Origin: Rhizobiaceae bacterium
GTDB lineage: Bacteria; Pseudomonadota; Alphaproteobacteria; Rhizobiales; Rhizobiaceae
Assembly (NCBI GenBank): GCA_028865845.1
Contig: JAGWJK010000016.1
Coordinates: forward strand, 1-14,898
Length of the DNA stretch: 14,898 nucleotides
Direction of reading: 5' to 3'
Positions within the stretch are counted from its first letter, which is position 1. The number at the start of each line of letters is the position of its first letter. The notes under the pieces were generated by a model. It searched no databases, was not told where the DNA came from, and saw only the letters and a program-made list of their open reading frames with translations. Position numbers and translations under genes: made by a program. Shown piece after piece: positions 1 through 6,552 of the stretch.

Positions 1-695
1 CCGTTGAATTTGTCCTGAAACATCTCGTCGTGCATCAGCAGGATCATCTTGCCCGGCTTCATGAACCTGCCATAGCCGAAGAGATGATCGATTTCGCCGA
101 CGAGGTGATCGACGGTCTGCACCGGCTTGCCGTCATTGCTGTGGATCCATTCGAAATCCCAGCCGTAGAGATAGAACCCGGCCTCGGCGACGAGTTCGTA
201 ATCGAGCCATTCGCGCTCCCATTGGGCGACATTGATCGACAGATCTTCGCTGGAAACGGTGCGTAGCCGAAAGACATTTCGCCCCGGCAGTCGTGCGTTC
301 ACTTTCGGGGTCAGACCAAGCACCTTGTTGGCGTGAAGCATGTCGGCGACGACGGCGTTTGTGTTCGAATAATAGTTCCTGTAGCGATTGTTGGCGTGGC
401 TGTAGCTGTGATTGCCGATCGTCACCATCGGCAGCGTCCTGGCTTCCGCGAGCAACGATCGGCCCTGTGACATCGTCTCGACATGCAGTCCGACCATGAA
501 CAGCGCGGCGGGAACCTTTTCCTGCCGCAACACCGACAGGATGTTTTCCGTACCGGGAAGGGGGCCGTCATCGAATGTCAGGTAGATGGTTCGCCCAGTT
601 GTGGCAGCAGAAGCGGCGGGCATGCAGACGCCAAGAAAAAGCCATACCCAAAGCGATCGCCGCAACGCTGCCTGAAGAAAACCGTATCCGCCCAC
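1..695 (-). CDS. Polysaccharide deacetylase (NodB/CE4 family), exported, 3' end beyond window
   Basis: The minus-strand frame stays open from position 731 to the left edge, giving about 231 visible residues. From the GTG at 695 it has a basic stretch, then a hydrophobic signal peptide (about residues 14-31, ending PAASAA). The CE4 motifs follow in order: TFDDG at 40-44 (catalytic and metal-binding Asp), HSYSH at 96-100 (metal His pair), and a terminal LLMHD (His-Asp codons at 32-27). Family members hydrolyse N- or O-acetyl groups on polysaccharides such as chitin oligomers, peptidoglycan or exopolysaccharide. The substrate cannot be told here. I prefer GTG 695 because AGGGAAGAGGG lies just upstream. 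An in-frame ATG at 731 lacks a visible ribosome binding site and would add 12 residues. It lies 127 bp downstream of the alpha/beta hydrolase on the same strand. Family assignment is secure; the start is uncertain. Confidence 0.88.
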   Translation of the reverse strand, partial: MGGYGFLQAALRRSLWVWLFLGVCMPAASAATTGRTIYLTFDDGPLPGTENILSVLRQEKVPAALFMVGLHVETMSQGRSLLAEARTLPMVTIGNHSYSHANNRYRNYYSNTNAVVADMLHANKVLGLTPKVNARLPGRNVFRLRTVSSEDLSINVAQWEREWLDYELVAEAGFYLYGWDFEWIHSNDGKPVQTVDHLVGEIDHLFGYGRFMKPGKMILLMHDEMFQDKFN

Positions 696-757
696 GACAC
701 CCTCTTCCCTAGATCGGCGGCAGCTTGACATATCGATATCGAGAAGGAAAGCGGATG

Positions 758-772
758 CGGGCACGGTGCCCG
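758..772 (-). terminator. Perfect 15-bp palindrome between hydrolase and deacetylase genes
   Basis: CGGGCACGGTGCCCG is a perfect inverted repeat in the 127-bp gap between the two minus-strand genes. It can form a GC-rich hairpin (6-bp stem, 3-base loop). The downstream minus-strand sequence is pyrimidine-rich but has no clean T-tract. It may be a weak terminator or processing hairpin after the hydrolase, or an operator for the deacetylase. Confidence 0.3.
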
Positions 773-822
773 AGCGGCCGACCGTCGATCAATCCGATTG
801 CCGAAAATCGCACGAGCAGCCG

Positions 823-1866
823 TTATTCGTTGGGTTTGTCGGCGAAATGCTTCATCGCGAAATCCGCGACTTTCTGGTTTGAGCGGCGCGCATCCTCCAG
901 CCAGAACGGAAACAGCTGCCATTCGTGGATCATGCCCGGCCAGACCTCTGTCGTCACGTCGACGCCCGCCTGACGTGCCTTGTCTGCAAGTCGCAACGTG
1001 TCGTCCATCAACATTTCCCGGGAGCCGACCTGCATCAAGAGCGGGGGGAAGCCGGTCATATCGGCGTAGAGCGGCGAGACTTCCGGATCCGTCGGAGATT
1101 TGCCACCGAGATAGGCTTTCTGCATCGCCTCGATCTGAACCTTGCCGGTGATGGGATCATTGGCAGCGTTGTTCTTCATGGAGGGGCCGGTCGCGGCGAG
1201 ATCGGTGACGGGGCTCATTGTGACCACCGCCGCCGGCAGCGGACGCTTCGCCTGAATTTGTTTCAACGTCGCCTCGATGGCGATGTTTCCGCCAACCGAG
1301 TCGCCGGCAATCACTATGTTGTCGTTTCGGTATCCCGACTCCATCAGCCAGCGATAGCCGTTGAGTGCGTCGTTGACCTGCGCCGGATAGCTGTATTCCG
1401 GCACCAGGCGGTAGTCGATCAACAGCACGTCCGCCGATGCCGCCTTGGCGAGCGCACCGGCGAGCGCGCGGTGCGTGCGCGTCGAACCGCTGTAGAAGCC
1501 GCCGCCGTGGATATAGAGGATCGCCCGCCGGCCGATGGGGTGATGAAGACGAGCCGGCCATATCAGGTCGGCATCGACGCCATCGGCATCGACATGCTTG
1601 ATCTGGACCCGAGTCGGCGGCGGCGTCGATTCCATCAGCCTTTCGAAAGCGACGCGGCGCTCCTGCGGCGTGCCGTTCTCCGGATATTGCTCGCGCCAGA
1701 CGGAAATCAGCTTCTCGACCTGCTCCTGCGATGCCTTGGACTGCTGCGTCTCGTCCAGCGCTGCGGCAGGCGAGGGCGAGATCGCCGCGGAAGAAACCAT
1801 CATGAACGCAGCAAAAGCGTATCGCGCCAACCCATATCTGCCGTTCATGGCTTCATGTCCTCTCAC
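823..1866 (-). CDS. Exported alpha/beta hydrolase, hormone-sensitive-lipase-like esterase
   Basis: The product is 347 residues from GTG 1866, or 341 from ATG 1848. Both starts have a purine-rich Shine-Dalgarno (GGGAGGG and GAGAGG). A signal peptide spans about residues 8-37 and ends near SPAAALD, so the enzyme is probably periplasmic. HSL/family IV hallmarks are present: HGGG at 120-123 (oxyanion hole), GDSVGG at 188-193 with nucleophile Ser190, and GMIHEW with catalytic His314. The acidic triad residue aligns at Glu284 in GSREMLMDD, 30 residues before the His as in well-studied HSL enzymes, where it is usually Asp. Asp288 is the alternative. Such enzymes hydrolyse short-chain carboxylic esters; the substrate is unknown. 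The gene follows a possible small membrane peptide by 18 bp and precedes the deacetylase. Confidence 0.9.
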   Translation of the reverse strand: MRGHEAMNGRYGLARYAFAAFMMVSSAAISPSPAAALDETQQSKASQEQVEKLISVWREQYPENGTPQERRVAFERLMESTPPPTRVQIKHVDADGVDADLIWPARLHHPIGRRAILYIHGGGFYSGSTRTHRALAGALAKAASADVLLIDYRLVPEYSYPAQVNDALNGYRWLMESGYRNDNIVIAGDSVGGNIAIEATLKQIQAKRPLPAAVVTMSPVTDLAATGPSMKNNAANDPITGKVQIEAMQKAYLGGKSPTDPEVSPLYADMTGFPPLLMQVGSREMLMDDTLRLADKARQAGVDVTTEVWPGMIHEWQLFPFWLEDARRSNQKVADFAMKHFADKPNE

Positions 1867-1884
1867 CGACTGTCCCTCCCGATG

Positions 1885-2040
1885 TTACGTGCCGAACATG
1901 ACATCGAAACCTATGCTCGCATACAAAATGATCGACGCCCACAGGGCTTGGCGAGCTTGCGGCGACAAATTTGAAAAAAGCGCCGGCTTACCAACCAGGA
2001 CGCGGCAGGGGCCTATGAGAAATACGCTGATCGGCGACAT
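1885..2040 (-). CDS. Possible small membrane peptide upstream of the hydrolase
   Basis: A 51-residue frame starts at ATG 2040, or 61 residues from ATG 2070, where no Shine-Dalgarno is visible. GCGGGAAC lies just before 2040. The peptide has one hydrophobic stretch near the N-terminus and a stronger one near the C-terminus (ALWASIILYASIGF), preceded by a polar helix, so a membrane location is plausible. The stop lies 18 bp before the GTG of the hydrolase, consistent with a leader cistron. Codon use is less GC3-biased than the neighbours, and I recognise no family. It could be chance open frame in the divergent regulatory region. Confidence 0.35.
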   Translation of the reverse strand: MSPISVFLIGPCRVLVGKPALFSNLSPQARQALWASIILYASIGFDVMFGT

Positions 2041-2133
2041 TAGTTCCCGCGCTCTTCGCAGGAGTACCATGCTTGCCAGCGCGCGCGATTTCTGCCTTTC
2101 TGAGCGGGGAACGATCAGCCGAAAGTCCGCGCC

Positions 2134-2481
2134 ATGCCGGAGCCCGATCCAGAGCAGAAAATCGACTCGACATTTCGCAACGGATCGCTGACCGCGACCG
2201 GGATCATTCTCGGCTTTTCGCTGAATTTCATCAATCGCTGGGTTTCCAACCCGAACGATTGGAGCCGCATCGATATCCTGCCGCTCGCCTTCCTGCTGCT
2301 CGGCATCGGCATCCAGGTGAAGGTCTTCTCCGATCTTCTGTCGCGGGATTCACTGCTGATCGCCAATTACGACCGGGCGAAGCGGCTCTTCATGCTCGGG
2401 CTTCTCGCCGTTGCGATCGGAATGGGCATTGCGCTGGTCAGCGATTTCCTCGGCCTCGGGCGAATGCATTTTCTCGGCTGA
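2134..2481 (+). CDS. Small integral membrane protein, three predicted TM helices
   Basis: This is a 115-residue protein with hydrophobic helices at about 18-36, 46-66 and 84-105, joined by short polar segments (for example NPNDWSR and RDSLLIANYDRAKR). The charged N-terminus MPEPDPEQK shows no cleavable signal. The ATG has only a weak GAAAG eight bases upstream. The hydrophobicity pattern and GC-rich third positions support a real gene, although a longer frame overlaps it (2073-2903). It converges on the minus-strand membrane protein ending at 2556. I do not recognise the family. Inner-membrane location is inferred and the function is unknown. Confidence 0.72.
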   Translation: MPEPDPEQKIDSTFRNGSLTATGIILGFSLNFINRWVSNPNDWSRIDILPLAFLLLGIGIQVKVFSDLLSRDSLLIANYDRAKRLFMLGLLAVAIGMGIALVSDFLGLGRMHFLG

Positions 2482-2486
2482 CGCGC

Positions 2487-2505
2487 TCGCCTGAAATTCG
2501 GGCGA
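2487..2505. terminator. Candidate hairpin between convergent genes
   Basis: TCGCCTGAAATTCGGGCGA is a near-perfect inverted repeat (5-6 bp stem, about 7-base loop). It begins 5 bp after the stop of the small membrane gene and lies 51 bp before the converging stop. There is no U-tract on either strand, so it could be a bidirectional terminator or a simple 3'-end hairpin. Confidence 0.3.
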
Positions 2506-2555
2506 AGACCATGCGAAATTCCGCAACTTCTGCGCCGCGCGTCTTTTGGAGCCAC

Positions 2556-3722
2556 TCAAAGAAAAAGAAGCCGTTTGATGACGGGCACAAGCTGGCTGAA
2601 CGGAAATTCCGTTATGCCGACGGCTGCAATCGGCGCGAGCGTCGCCGCGATGATCGGGATGAGCGTCGTGCGCGCCGCGATCATCGACGGGCGTTTTTTC
2701 GATGCCGCGTAGAAGCGGGCGGGATCGGAGGCGATGTCCGGGCCGCCGTCTTCGTCGGAGTCAGGAAAAAGGTTGTGACCGAACAGTTTTCGTTCGACCT
2801 GCCGTTCGAACTCCGTCGCTGCCGCCGAAGCGGCATAAAGCGTCAGCCGTTTCAATCGCGTCAGCCGCCTGGCGAACCAGAAGAGCGGGATCGCGAAAAA
2901 TAGAAGCGCCATGGCAAGCCAGAGACCGGCGATAATGCCGAAGACGGAGACGTTGATGCTGGTTTCCCGCGCCAGTGCCGCGGCAACGACAGAACTGATG
3001 CCGATATTGAAATAGACATAGCCGTTGGGATAGTCATTCACGAAGCCGATGCCGCCGTAACCGTCCGGATGCGTGGCGACAAGGCGCAGTGGCAGCTTTG
3101 CCAGATCGCGCATCAGCAGCGTCCAGTTCGCGTGCCACCAGAATATGCGCAGCAGCAGAAACCAGAAGACCGTGTTGCTGATGCAAAGCGTCCACCAGCC
3201 GGCCAATGTCAGGAGCCTGTTTTCGCCGCCGGCGTCCAGTGCCCACGATGTCTGATGCTGGTGGAAGATATTGGCGTAGTTCATGACCGAGAAGACGATG
3301 GCGAGGAGCAGGCACACCGCTTCGGCGACGGGGCCATCCCGCCGCGCGACCGCCCTGGTGATCGCTTCGTTGCCGGCCGCCGACGATTGCGCGGGGATGA
3401 GGGGAACGGAGAAGAGTTGGCTGACGCAGAAGGCCAGCTTCCGGTCGATGCCTTGCTCGGCAATCGTGAACAGCCCGATGGCGATCAGGAATTTTGCCCA
3501 TACGCCGACATCGCTGAGATACGCGCCGTCGACATGGATGGCGTTGCCTGCGGCTGCCGCGAGGACCAGCGGCACCAGCCAGGCTATGGTCACCAGGAGA
3601 AGCGCGCGTGACTTCCGATGCAGCCGACCATGTCTTGCGAGGCCCAGCCTTTCCATCGCCGAGAAATAAGGGCCGCCGCGAGCAATGGAGAAGGATGCTG
3701 TCTGATGGGCAGGCTCTTCCAT
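2556..3722 (-). CDS. Polytopic membrane protein with HPDGYGG motif, partner of MscS channel
   Basis: The product is 388 residues. Probable membrane segments lie near 39-58, 74-92, 133-152, 173-195, 235-250, 256-284 and 349-370. A conserved-looking loop, THPDGYGGIGFVND (217-230), resembles the HPD-x-x-GG loop of uncharacterised bacterial membrane proteins. A charged cytosolic-type linker of about 60 residues (285-346) precedes the last helix. The first 35 residues are polar, with no signal peptide. Start ATG 3722 has GAGGAT about seven bases upstream, immediately after the MscS stop (11-bp gap), so the two genes are almost surely co-transcribed. Function is unknown; a role beside the channel in envelope stress is inference from position only. 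Confidence 0.85.
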   Translation of the reverse strand: MEEPAHQTASFSIARGGPYFSAMERLGLARHGRLHRKSRALLLVTIAWLVPLVLAAAAGNAIHVDGAYLSDVGVWAKFLIAIGLFTIAEQGIDRKLAFCVSQLFSVPLIPAQSSAAGNEAITRAVARRDGPVAEAVCLLLAIVFSVMNYANIFHQHQTSWALDAGGENRLLTLAGWWTLCISNTVFWFLLLRIFWWHANWTLLMRDLAKLPLRLVATHPDGYGGIGFVNDYPNGYVYFNIGISSVVAAALARETSINVSVFGIIAGLWLAMALLFFAIPLFWFARRLTRLKRLTLYAASAAATEFERQVERKLFGHNLFPDSDEDGGPDIASDPARFYAASKKRPSMIAARTTLIPIIAATLAPIAAVGITEFPFSQLVPVIKRLLFL

Positions 3723-3733
3723 GGCTATCCTCG

Positions 3734-5803
3734 TCAGGGCTGCCCCTGGGGAGCGGCCGCTGCCTTCTGTGCTGCCATGAGCCGCGACGCCGAAGCTGCG
3801 GCGGCACCGGATGTTGCCTTTTCGTCGCCGCCGACCTGCACCGTCGGCTGGGCGAATTCAATGCCGTTCGCCTTGAACGAATCCCGGATCATCGTATAGG
3901 CGCGGCGGCGGATGGCGGATTGGTGTCCGGGTTGCGTCGTAAAGGCGAAGCTGAGCTCCAGGCCGAAATCGCCGATCTGTTCGACGCCCTTCATCTTGAC
4001 CGTCTGCAGGATGAAAGGCGCGATTTCCGGATCCGCCATCATTTCAGCGCCGATGGCCTTCACCAGCTTCTTTACCTTGGCGGTGTCGGTATCGAAGGGA
4101 ACGCGCAGCATGAATTTGTCGATCACCCAGTCGCGGCTCATATTTTGAACGGCGCCGAGAGATCCGAACGGGACGGTGAAGATCGGCCCGCGATGGTGGC
4201 GCAGCCGAACCGAGCGAAGGCTGAAGGATTCGACGGTGCCCTTGTAGCTGCCGCTTTGAATATATTCGCCGACGCGGAAGGCGTCGTCGAGCATATAGAA
4301 GACGCCGCTGATGATGTCCTTGACCAGCGTCTGCGAGCCGAAGCCGATGGCAACGCCGAAGATGCCGGCACCGGCAATCAGCGGGCCGATCTGGACACCC
4401 ATCTCCGACAGGACCGTAAGGGCGGTCGCGACCAGGACGAAGACCGCGAGGGCATTGCGAAAGATCGGCAACAGCGTGGCGATGCGATGCTGGCTTGCCG
4501 CGGCGCCGCCATGGGCGTCCGGATCGACTGAAAAGGTCCGCAGCTTCGCATCGATGAATGCCTTGATGATGTGCCACACCAGATCGGCAATCAGCAGCAC
4601 GATCACGCTCTTGAATAGGCCGCGGATGATCGCGCTGGTGGTGGGGTCGTCGCGCGAAAGGGCATTGGGATTGAACTGCCACGCAAGCGCCACCCAGGCG
4701 ACGGCCAAGGCGATGACCGCCGCGCGGCTGCCACGGATGATGAGGATCGACCTGACGTTTTTCTTCAGATCATCCGACTGTGGCGAGGTGAGCGCCTCGG
4801 CAGTCTGTGTGACCACCTTCAGAAGAGGCGGGAGAACCAGCGCAAAGACGCCGATCCAGAAGATGCCCTTGAGGCCGACGCACCAGAGCGCCCACAGGAG
4901 GACGACATAGATCGTCAGCACCACCGTTCCCAGCGTCGAGGCTTTCTTTTCGCGCGGTCTGCGCCACAGCGTTTCGACGACGATCAGGAGCATCAGGACC
5001 GACAGCGCATAGGAAATCAGATGGGTCACGCGCGGGTCAACGCCGAGCGGCGGCCCGAGGCTTGCCGTGGCGATGCCGAAGAGAAGGAGGCACGCGAAGA
5101 CGACGAGGCGGCGATGAATGAAATTGGCCGCGTAAGGGCCGATCCTCAACAGCCGGCGTCGGTGGGCCAGGGAACCGCCGACCCCCAGAAGATACTTGCT
5201 TACCGCCGCAACCAGTCGGGCGAGGGCAAAAGCGGCAAGGTAGGCGACCAGAACGACCCTGAGGAGAGGTGGCCAGTCGACGGCAAAATAGACGACAGCG
5301 ATCACCAGGACGAAGACGGCGAGCGGCGCGAATTGAACGTAGAGATCGAAGATCGTCGAGGTGGTCGCGTACCCCGCGCGAACCGGGTTGCCGGCCTTCG
5401 ATCGATGCCGGCTGATGATCGCGCGCTTGAAGATCCATTCGGCGGCAAGGCCGAGAAGGATGAAACCGATGAACAGCAGGAACGCCGGAGCAAAGCCGTT
5501 GGCCCTTGCATCCTGGCGGACGCGCGCCGCTGCAGCCGAGATTTCGGGCACGACGTTCGGAACGGCGCTGCGCAGCGACGAGAGTTCGTCGCGAAGGCGC
5601 TGATCCCATGATGTCAGGGCGGCAACCGGCGTCTCTTCCTGCTGCTTGACCTCCGTCTGCTTGCGGCTCTCAAGCCATTTCTGCACGTCCTTGTCGTTCA
5701 GCAGATCGAGAAGCTGCTGCGCTTTCTGCGGAATATCGTCAGCCGCTGCGGCGGGGATCGCGGAAAGAACCAGGAATATCAGGACTGAAAACACGCGCAG
5801 CAT
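3734..5803 (-). CDS. Large MscS-family mechanosensitive ion channel with periplasmic N-terminus
   Basis: The 689-residue protein has a Sec signal peptide (1-21, ending AIPAAAA). A charged helical periplasmic region follows (22-100), then about nine or ten hydrophobic helices from residue 105 to the pore. The MscS signature is clear: pore helix and hinge LIAGAGIFGVAIGFGSQTLVKDIISG (475-500), followed by the beta domain with VGEYI, GTVESFSLRSVRLR and the VPFGSLGAVQN stretch (511-554), then the alpha/beta C-terminal vestibule. The Ala/Gln-rich tail (663-689) is probably disordered. Length and layout match the large YbiO-like members rather than the 286-residue MscS. It should sit in the inner membrane and release solutes on hypo-osmotic shock. 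ATG 5803 has AGAGG seven bases upstream. Confidence 0.93.
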   Translation of the reverse strand: MLRVFSVLIFLVLSAIPAAAADDIPQKAQQLLDLLNDKDVQKWLESRKQTEVKQQEETPVAALTSWDQRLRDELSSLRSAVPNVVPEISAAAARVRQDARANGFAPAFLLFIGFILLGLAAEWIFKRAIISRHRSKAGNPVRAGYATTSTIFDLYVQFAPLAVFVLVIAVVYFAVDWPPLLRVVLVAYLAAFALARLVAAVSKYLLGVGGSLAHRRRLLRIGPYAANFIHRRLVVFACLLLFGIATASLGPPLGVDPRVTHLISYALSVLMLLIVVETLWRRPREKKASTLGTVVLTIYVVLLWALWCVGLKGIFWIGVFALVLPPLLKVVTQTAEALTSPQSDDLKKNVRSILIIRGSRAAVIALAVAWVALAWQFNPNALSRDDPTTSAIIRGLFKSVIVLLIADLVWHIIKAFIDAKLRTFSVDPDAHGGAAASQHRIATLLPIFRNALAVFVLVATALTVLSEMGVQIGPLIAGAGIFGVAIGFGSQTLVKDIISGVFYMLDDAFRVGEYIQSGSYKGTVESFSLRSVRLRHHRGPIFTVPFGSLGAVQNMSRDWVIDKFMLRVPFDTDTAKVKKLVKAIGAEMMADPEIAPFILQTVKMKGVEQIGDFGLELSFAFTTQPGHQSAIRRRAYTMIRDSFKANGIEFAQPTVQVGGDEKATSGAAAASASRLMAAQKAAAAPQGQP

Positions 5804-5963
5804 TCATGCCTCTTTGGAAAGGTGAGATGCCTTTGCTGGATTTTCAGAATGGCTGGCGCACGCCGACGCGGACCCGACAGCAACTGAAAATTGGCACCAG
5901 AATGTCATTGGCCGGCTCCAGCTTGGCGACGATAAAGCTGAAGCACGGATGCCGGCACTATGT

Positions 5964-5995
5964 GAGTACGTAACGGTAAATCGGAACGTAACAGG
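5964..5995. promoter_or_regulatory. Motif copy A, with an extra direct repeat of its core
   Basis: GAGTACGTAACGGTAAA (5964-5980) matches copies B and C at 15 of 17 positions when read in the same orientation. The core ACGTAAC (5968-5974) recurs exactly at 5986-5992, 18 bp later, close to two helical turns. It is about 160 bp upstream of the MscS start. It reads as a protein-binding site; the binding protein is unknown. Confidence 0.5.
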
Positions 5996-6043
5996 TGTTT
6001 CAGGCGATGCGCAGACCTCAGCGCGCCACGAATCCGAGCGGCG

Positions 6044-6060
6044 TTAACCGTAACGTACTC
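6044..6060. promoter_or_regulatory. Motif copy B, 20 bp upstream of a -10-like box
   Basis: TTAACCGTAACGTACTC is the inverted counterpart of copy A (15 of 17 matches) and of the same orientation as copy C (15 of 17). It ends 20 bp before TATACT. If transcription starts about 7 bp after that box, copy B covers roughly -49 to -33, the usual place for an activator that replaces a weak -35. No good -35 hexamer is visible there. Confidence 0.5.
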
Positions 6061-6080
6061 CCGGTCGTGGCGGGCTTGCG

Positions 6081-6086
6081 TATACT
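6081..6086 (+). promoter_or_regulatory. Candidate -10 box for the small helical gene
   Basis: TATACT matches the sigma-70 -10 consensus at five of six positions in an otherwise GC-rich context. No matching -35 is seen at 16-18 bp. Motif copy B occupies that position instead, suggesting activator dependence. Confidence 0.4.
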
Positions 6087-6124
6087 GACCCATCATCAAG
6101 CGCGTGGGATGGCTGGATGGTCTG

Positions 6125-6424
6125 ATGGACAAAGGTGGCGGCAGCGAGAAGACGTCGGAGAAGGCCGAACAGCGTGGACTGTGGAAGCTCATGCTGAAGC
6201 TTCCCGCGCTCCGAGGCCGGCTTCAGCTTGTCGCCGCCCACAGTCAATCCGTCCGTGGCCTCTGCGAAGCCTACGACGAAGCCAGTTCGATGCTGGAAAG
6301 ACTGCGCAACAGCCGCGTGCCGTCCGACAAGGTGATGATCGCGGAATACGAAAACATCTGTTCCGAGATCGAGACGGAAATCATCCAATATTTCCTGAAT
6401 TCTCCCCCCGGTGTGCCGAAATAG
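6125..6424 (+). CDS. Small helical protein of unknown function
   Basis: The product is 99 residues from ATG 6125, or 106 from GTG 6104. I prefer 6125. GTG 6104 would leave only about 10 bases of leader after the candidate -10 box and has no Shine-Dalgarno, while GGATGG precedes 6125 at a short spacing. The sequence is hydrophilic and almost wholly helical: a Lys/Glu/Ser-rich start, a basic amphipathic segment around WKLMLKLPALRGR, then heptad-like helices to IIQYFLNSPPG. There is no signal peptide or membrane segment. I recognise no domain. It lies 128 bp upstream of the regulator-like gene on the same strand and may be part of the same regulatory unit. Confidence 0.65.
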   Translation: MDKGGGSEKTSEKAEQRGLWKLMLKLPALRGRLQLVAAHSQSVRGLCEAYDEASSMLERLRNSRVPSDKVMIAEYENICSEIETEIIQYFLNSPPGVPK

Positions 6425-6476
6425 CCGGCTCCTCGTGCAATGGTTGGTCGCAGAAAGAACCGGTTAATGTTTGCGG

Positions 6477-6505
6477 TTGAAACTTCTTGTCATCTGCGCG
6501 ATAAG
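6477..6505 (+). promoter_or_regulatory. Candidate sigma-70 promoter for the regulator-like gene
   Basis: TTGAAA (6477-6482) and GATAAG (6500-6505) are separated by exactly 17 bp. They lie 48 bp before the preferred ATG 6553. Transcription would begin near 6511-6513, which argues against the in-frame TTG at 6511 being the start codon. Confidence 0.45.
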
Positions 6506-6552
6506 TTCATTTGTTCTACTTTAGTGCGGATGAATGTGTGGCGGGGGCAGCC

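Larger units (their letters stand above)
5804..6103. other. Divergent intergenic region with repeated motif copies A and B
   Basis: This 300-bp gene-free stretch separates the leftward MscS operon from the rightward small helical gene. It contains motif copies A (5964-5980) and B (6044-6060) in inverted orientation and a candidate -10 box (6081-6086). No convincing gene is seen. The first 160 bp next to the MscS gene hold only a weak inverted repeat, CAGCTT with AAGCTG, near 5918-5945. Confidence 0.7.

Noticed and set aside
925..1974. Plus-strand open frame of 349 codons antisense to the alpha/beta hydrolase
   Set aside because: Its product is Arg/His-rich without domains, while the minus strand encodes a complete catalytic triad protein.
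2073..2903. Plus-strand open frame of 276 codons across the small membrane gene and into the convergent gene
   Set aside because: It is Arg-rich and low in hydrophobics, and overlaps two genes with clear membrane-protein patterns in other frames.
3608..4531. Plus-strand open frame of 307 codons antisense to the MscS channel
   Set aside because: It is opposite the conserved MscS pore and beta domain; a GC-rich shadow.
6511..6552. TTG start adding 14 residues to the regulator-like protein
   Set aside because: It coincides with the predicted transcription start and has no ribosome binding site.
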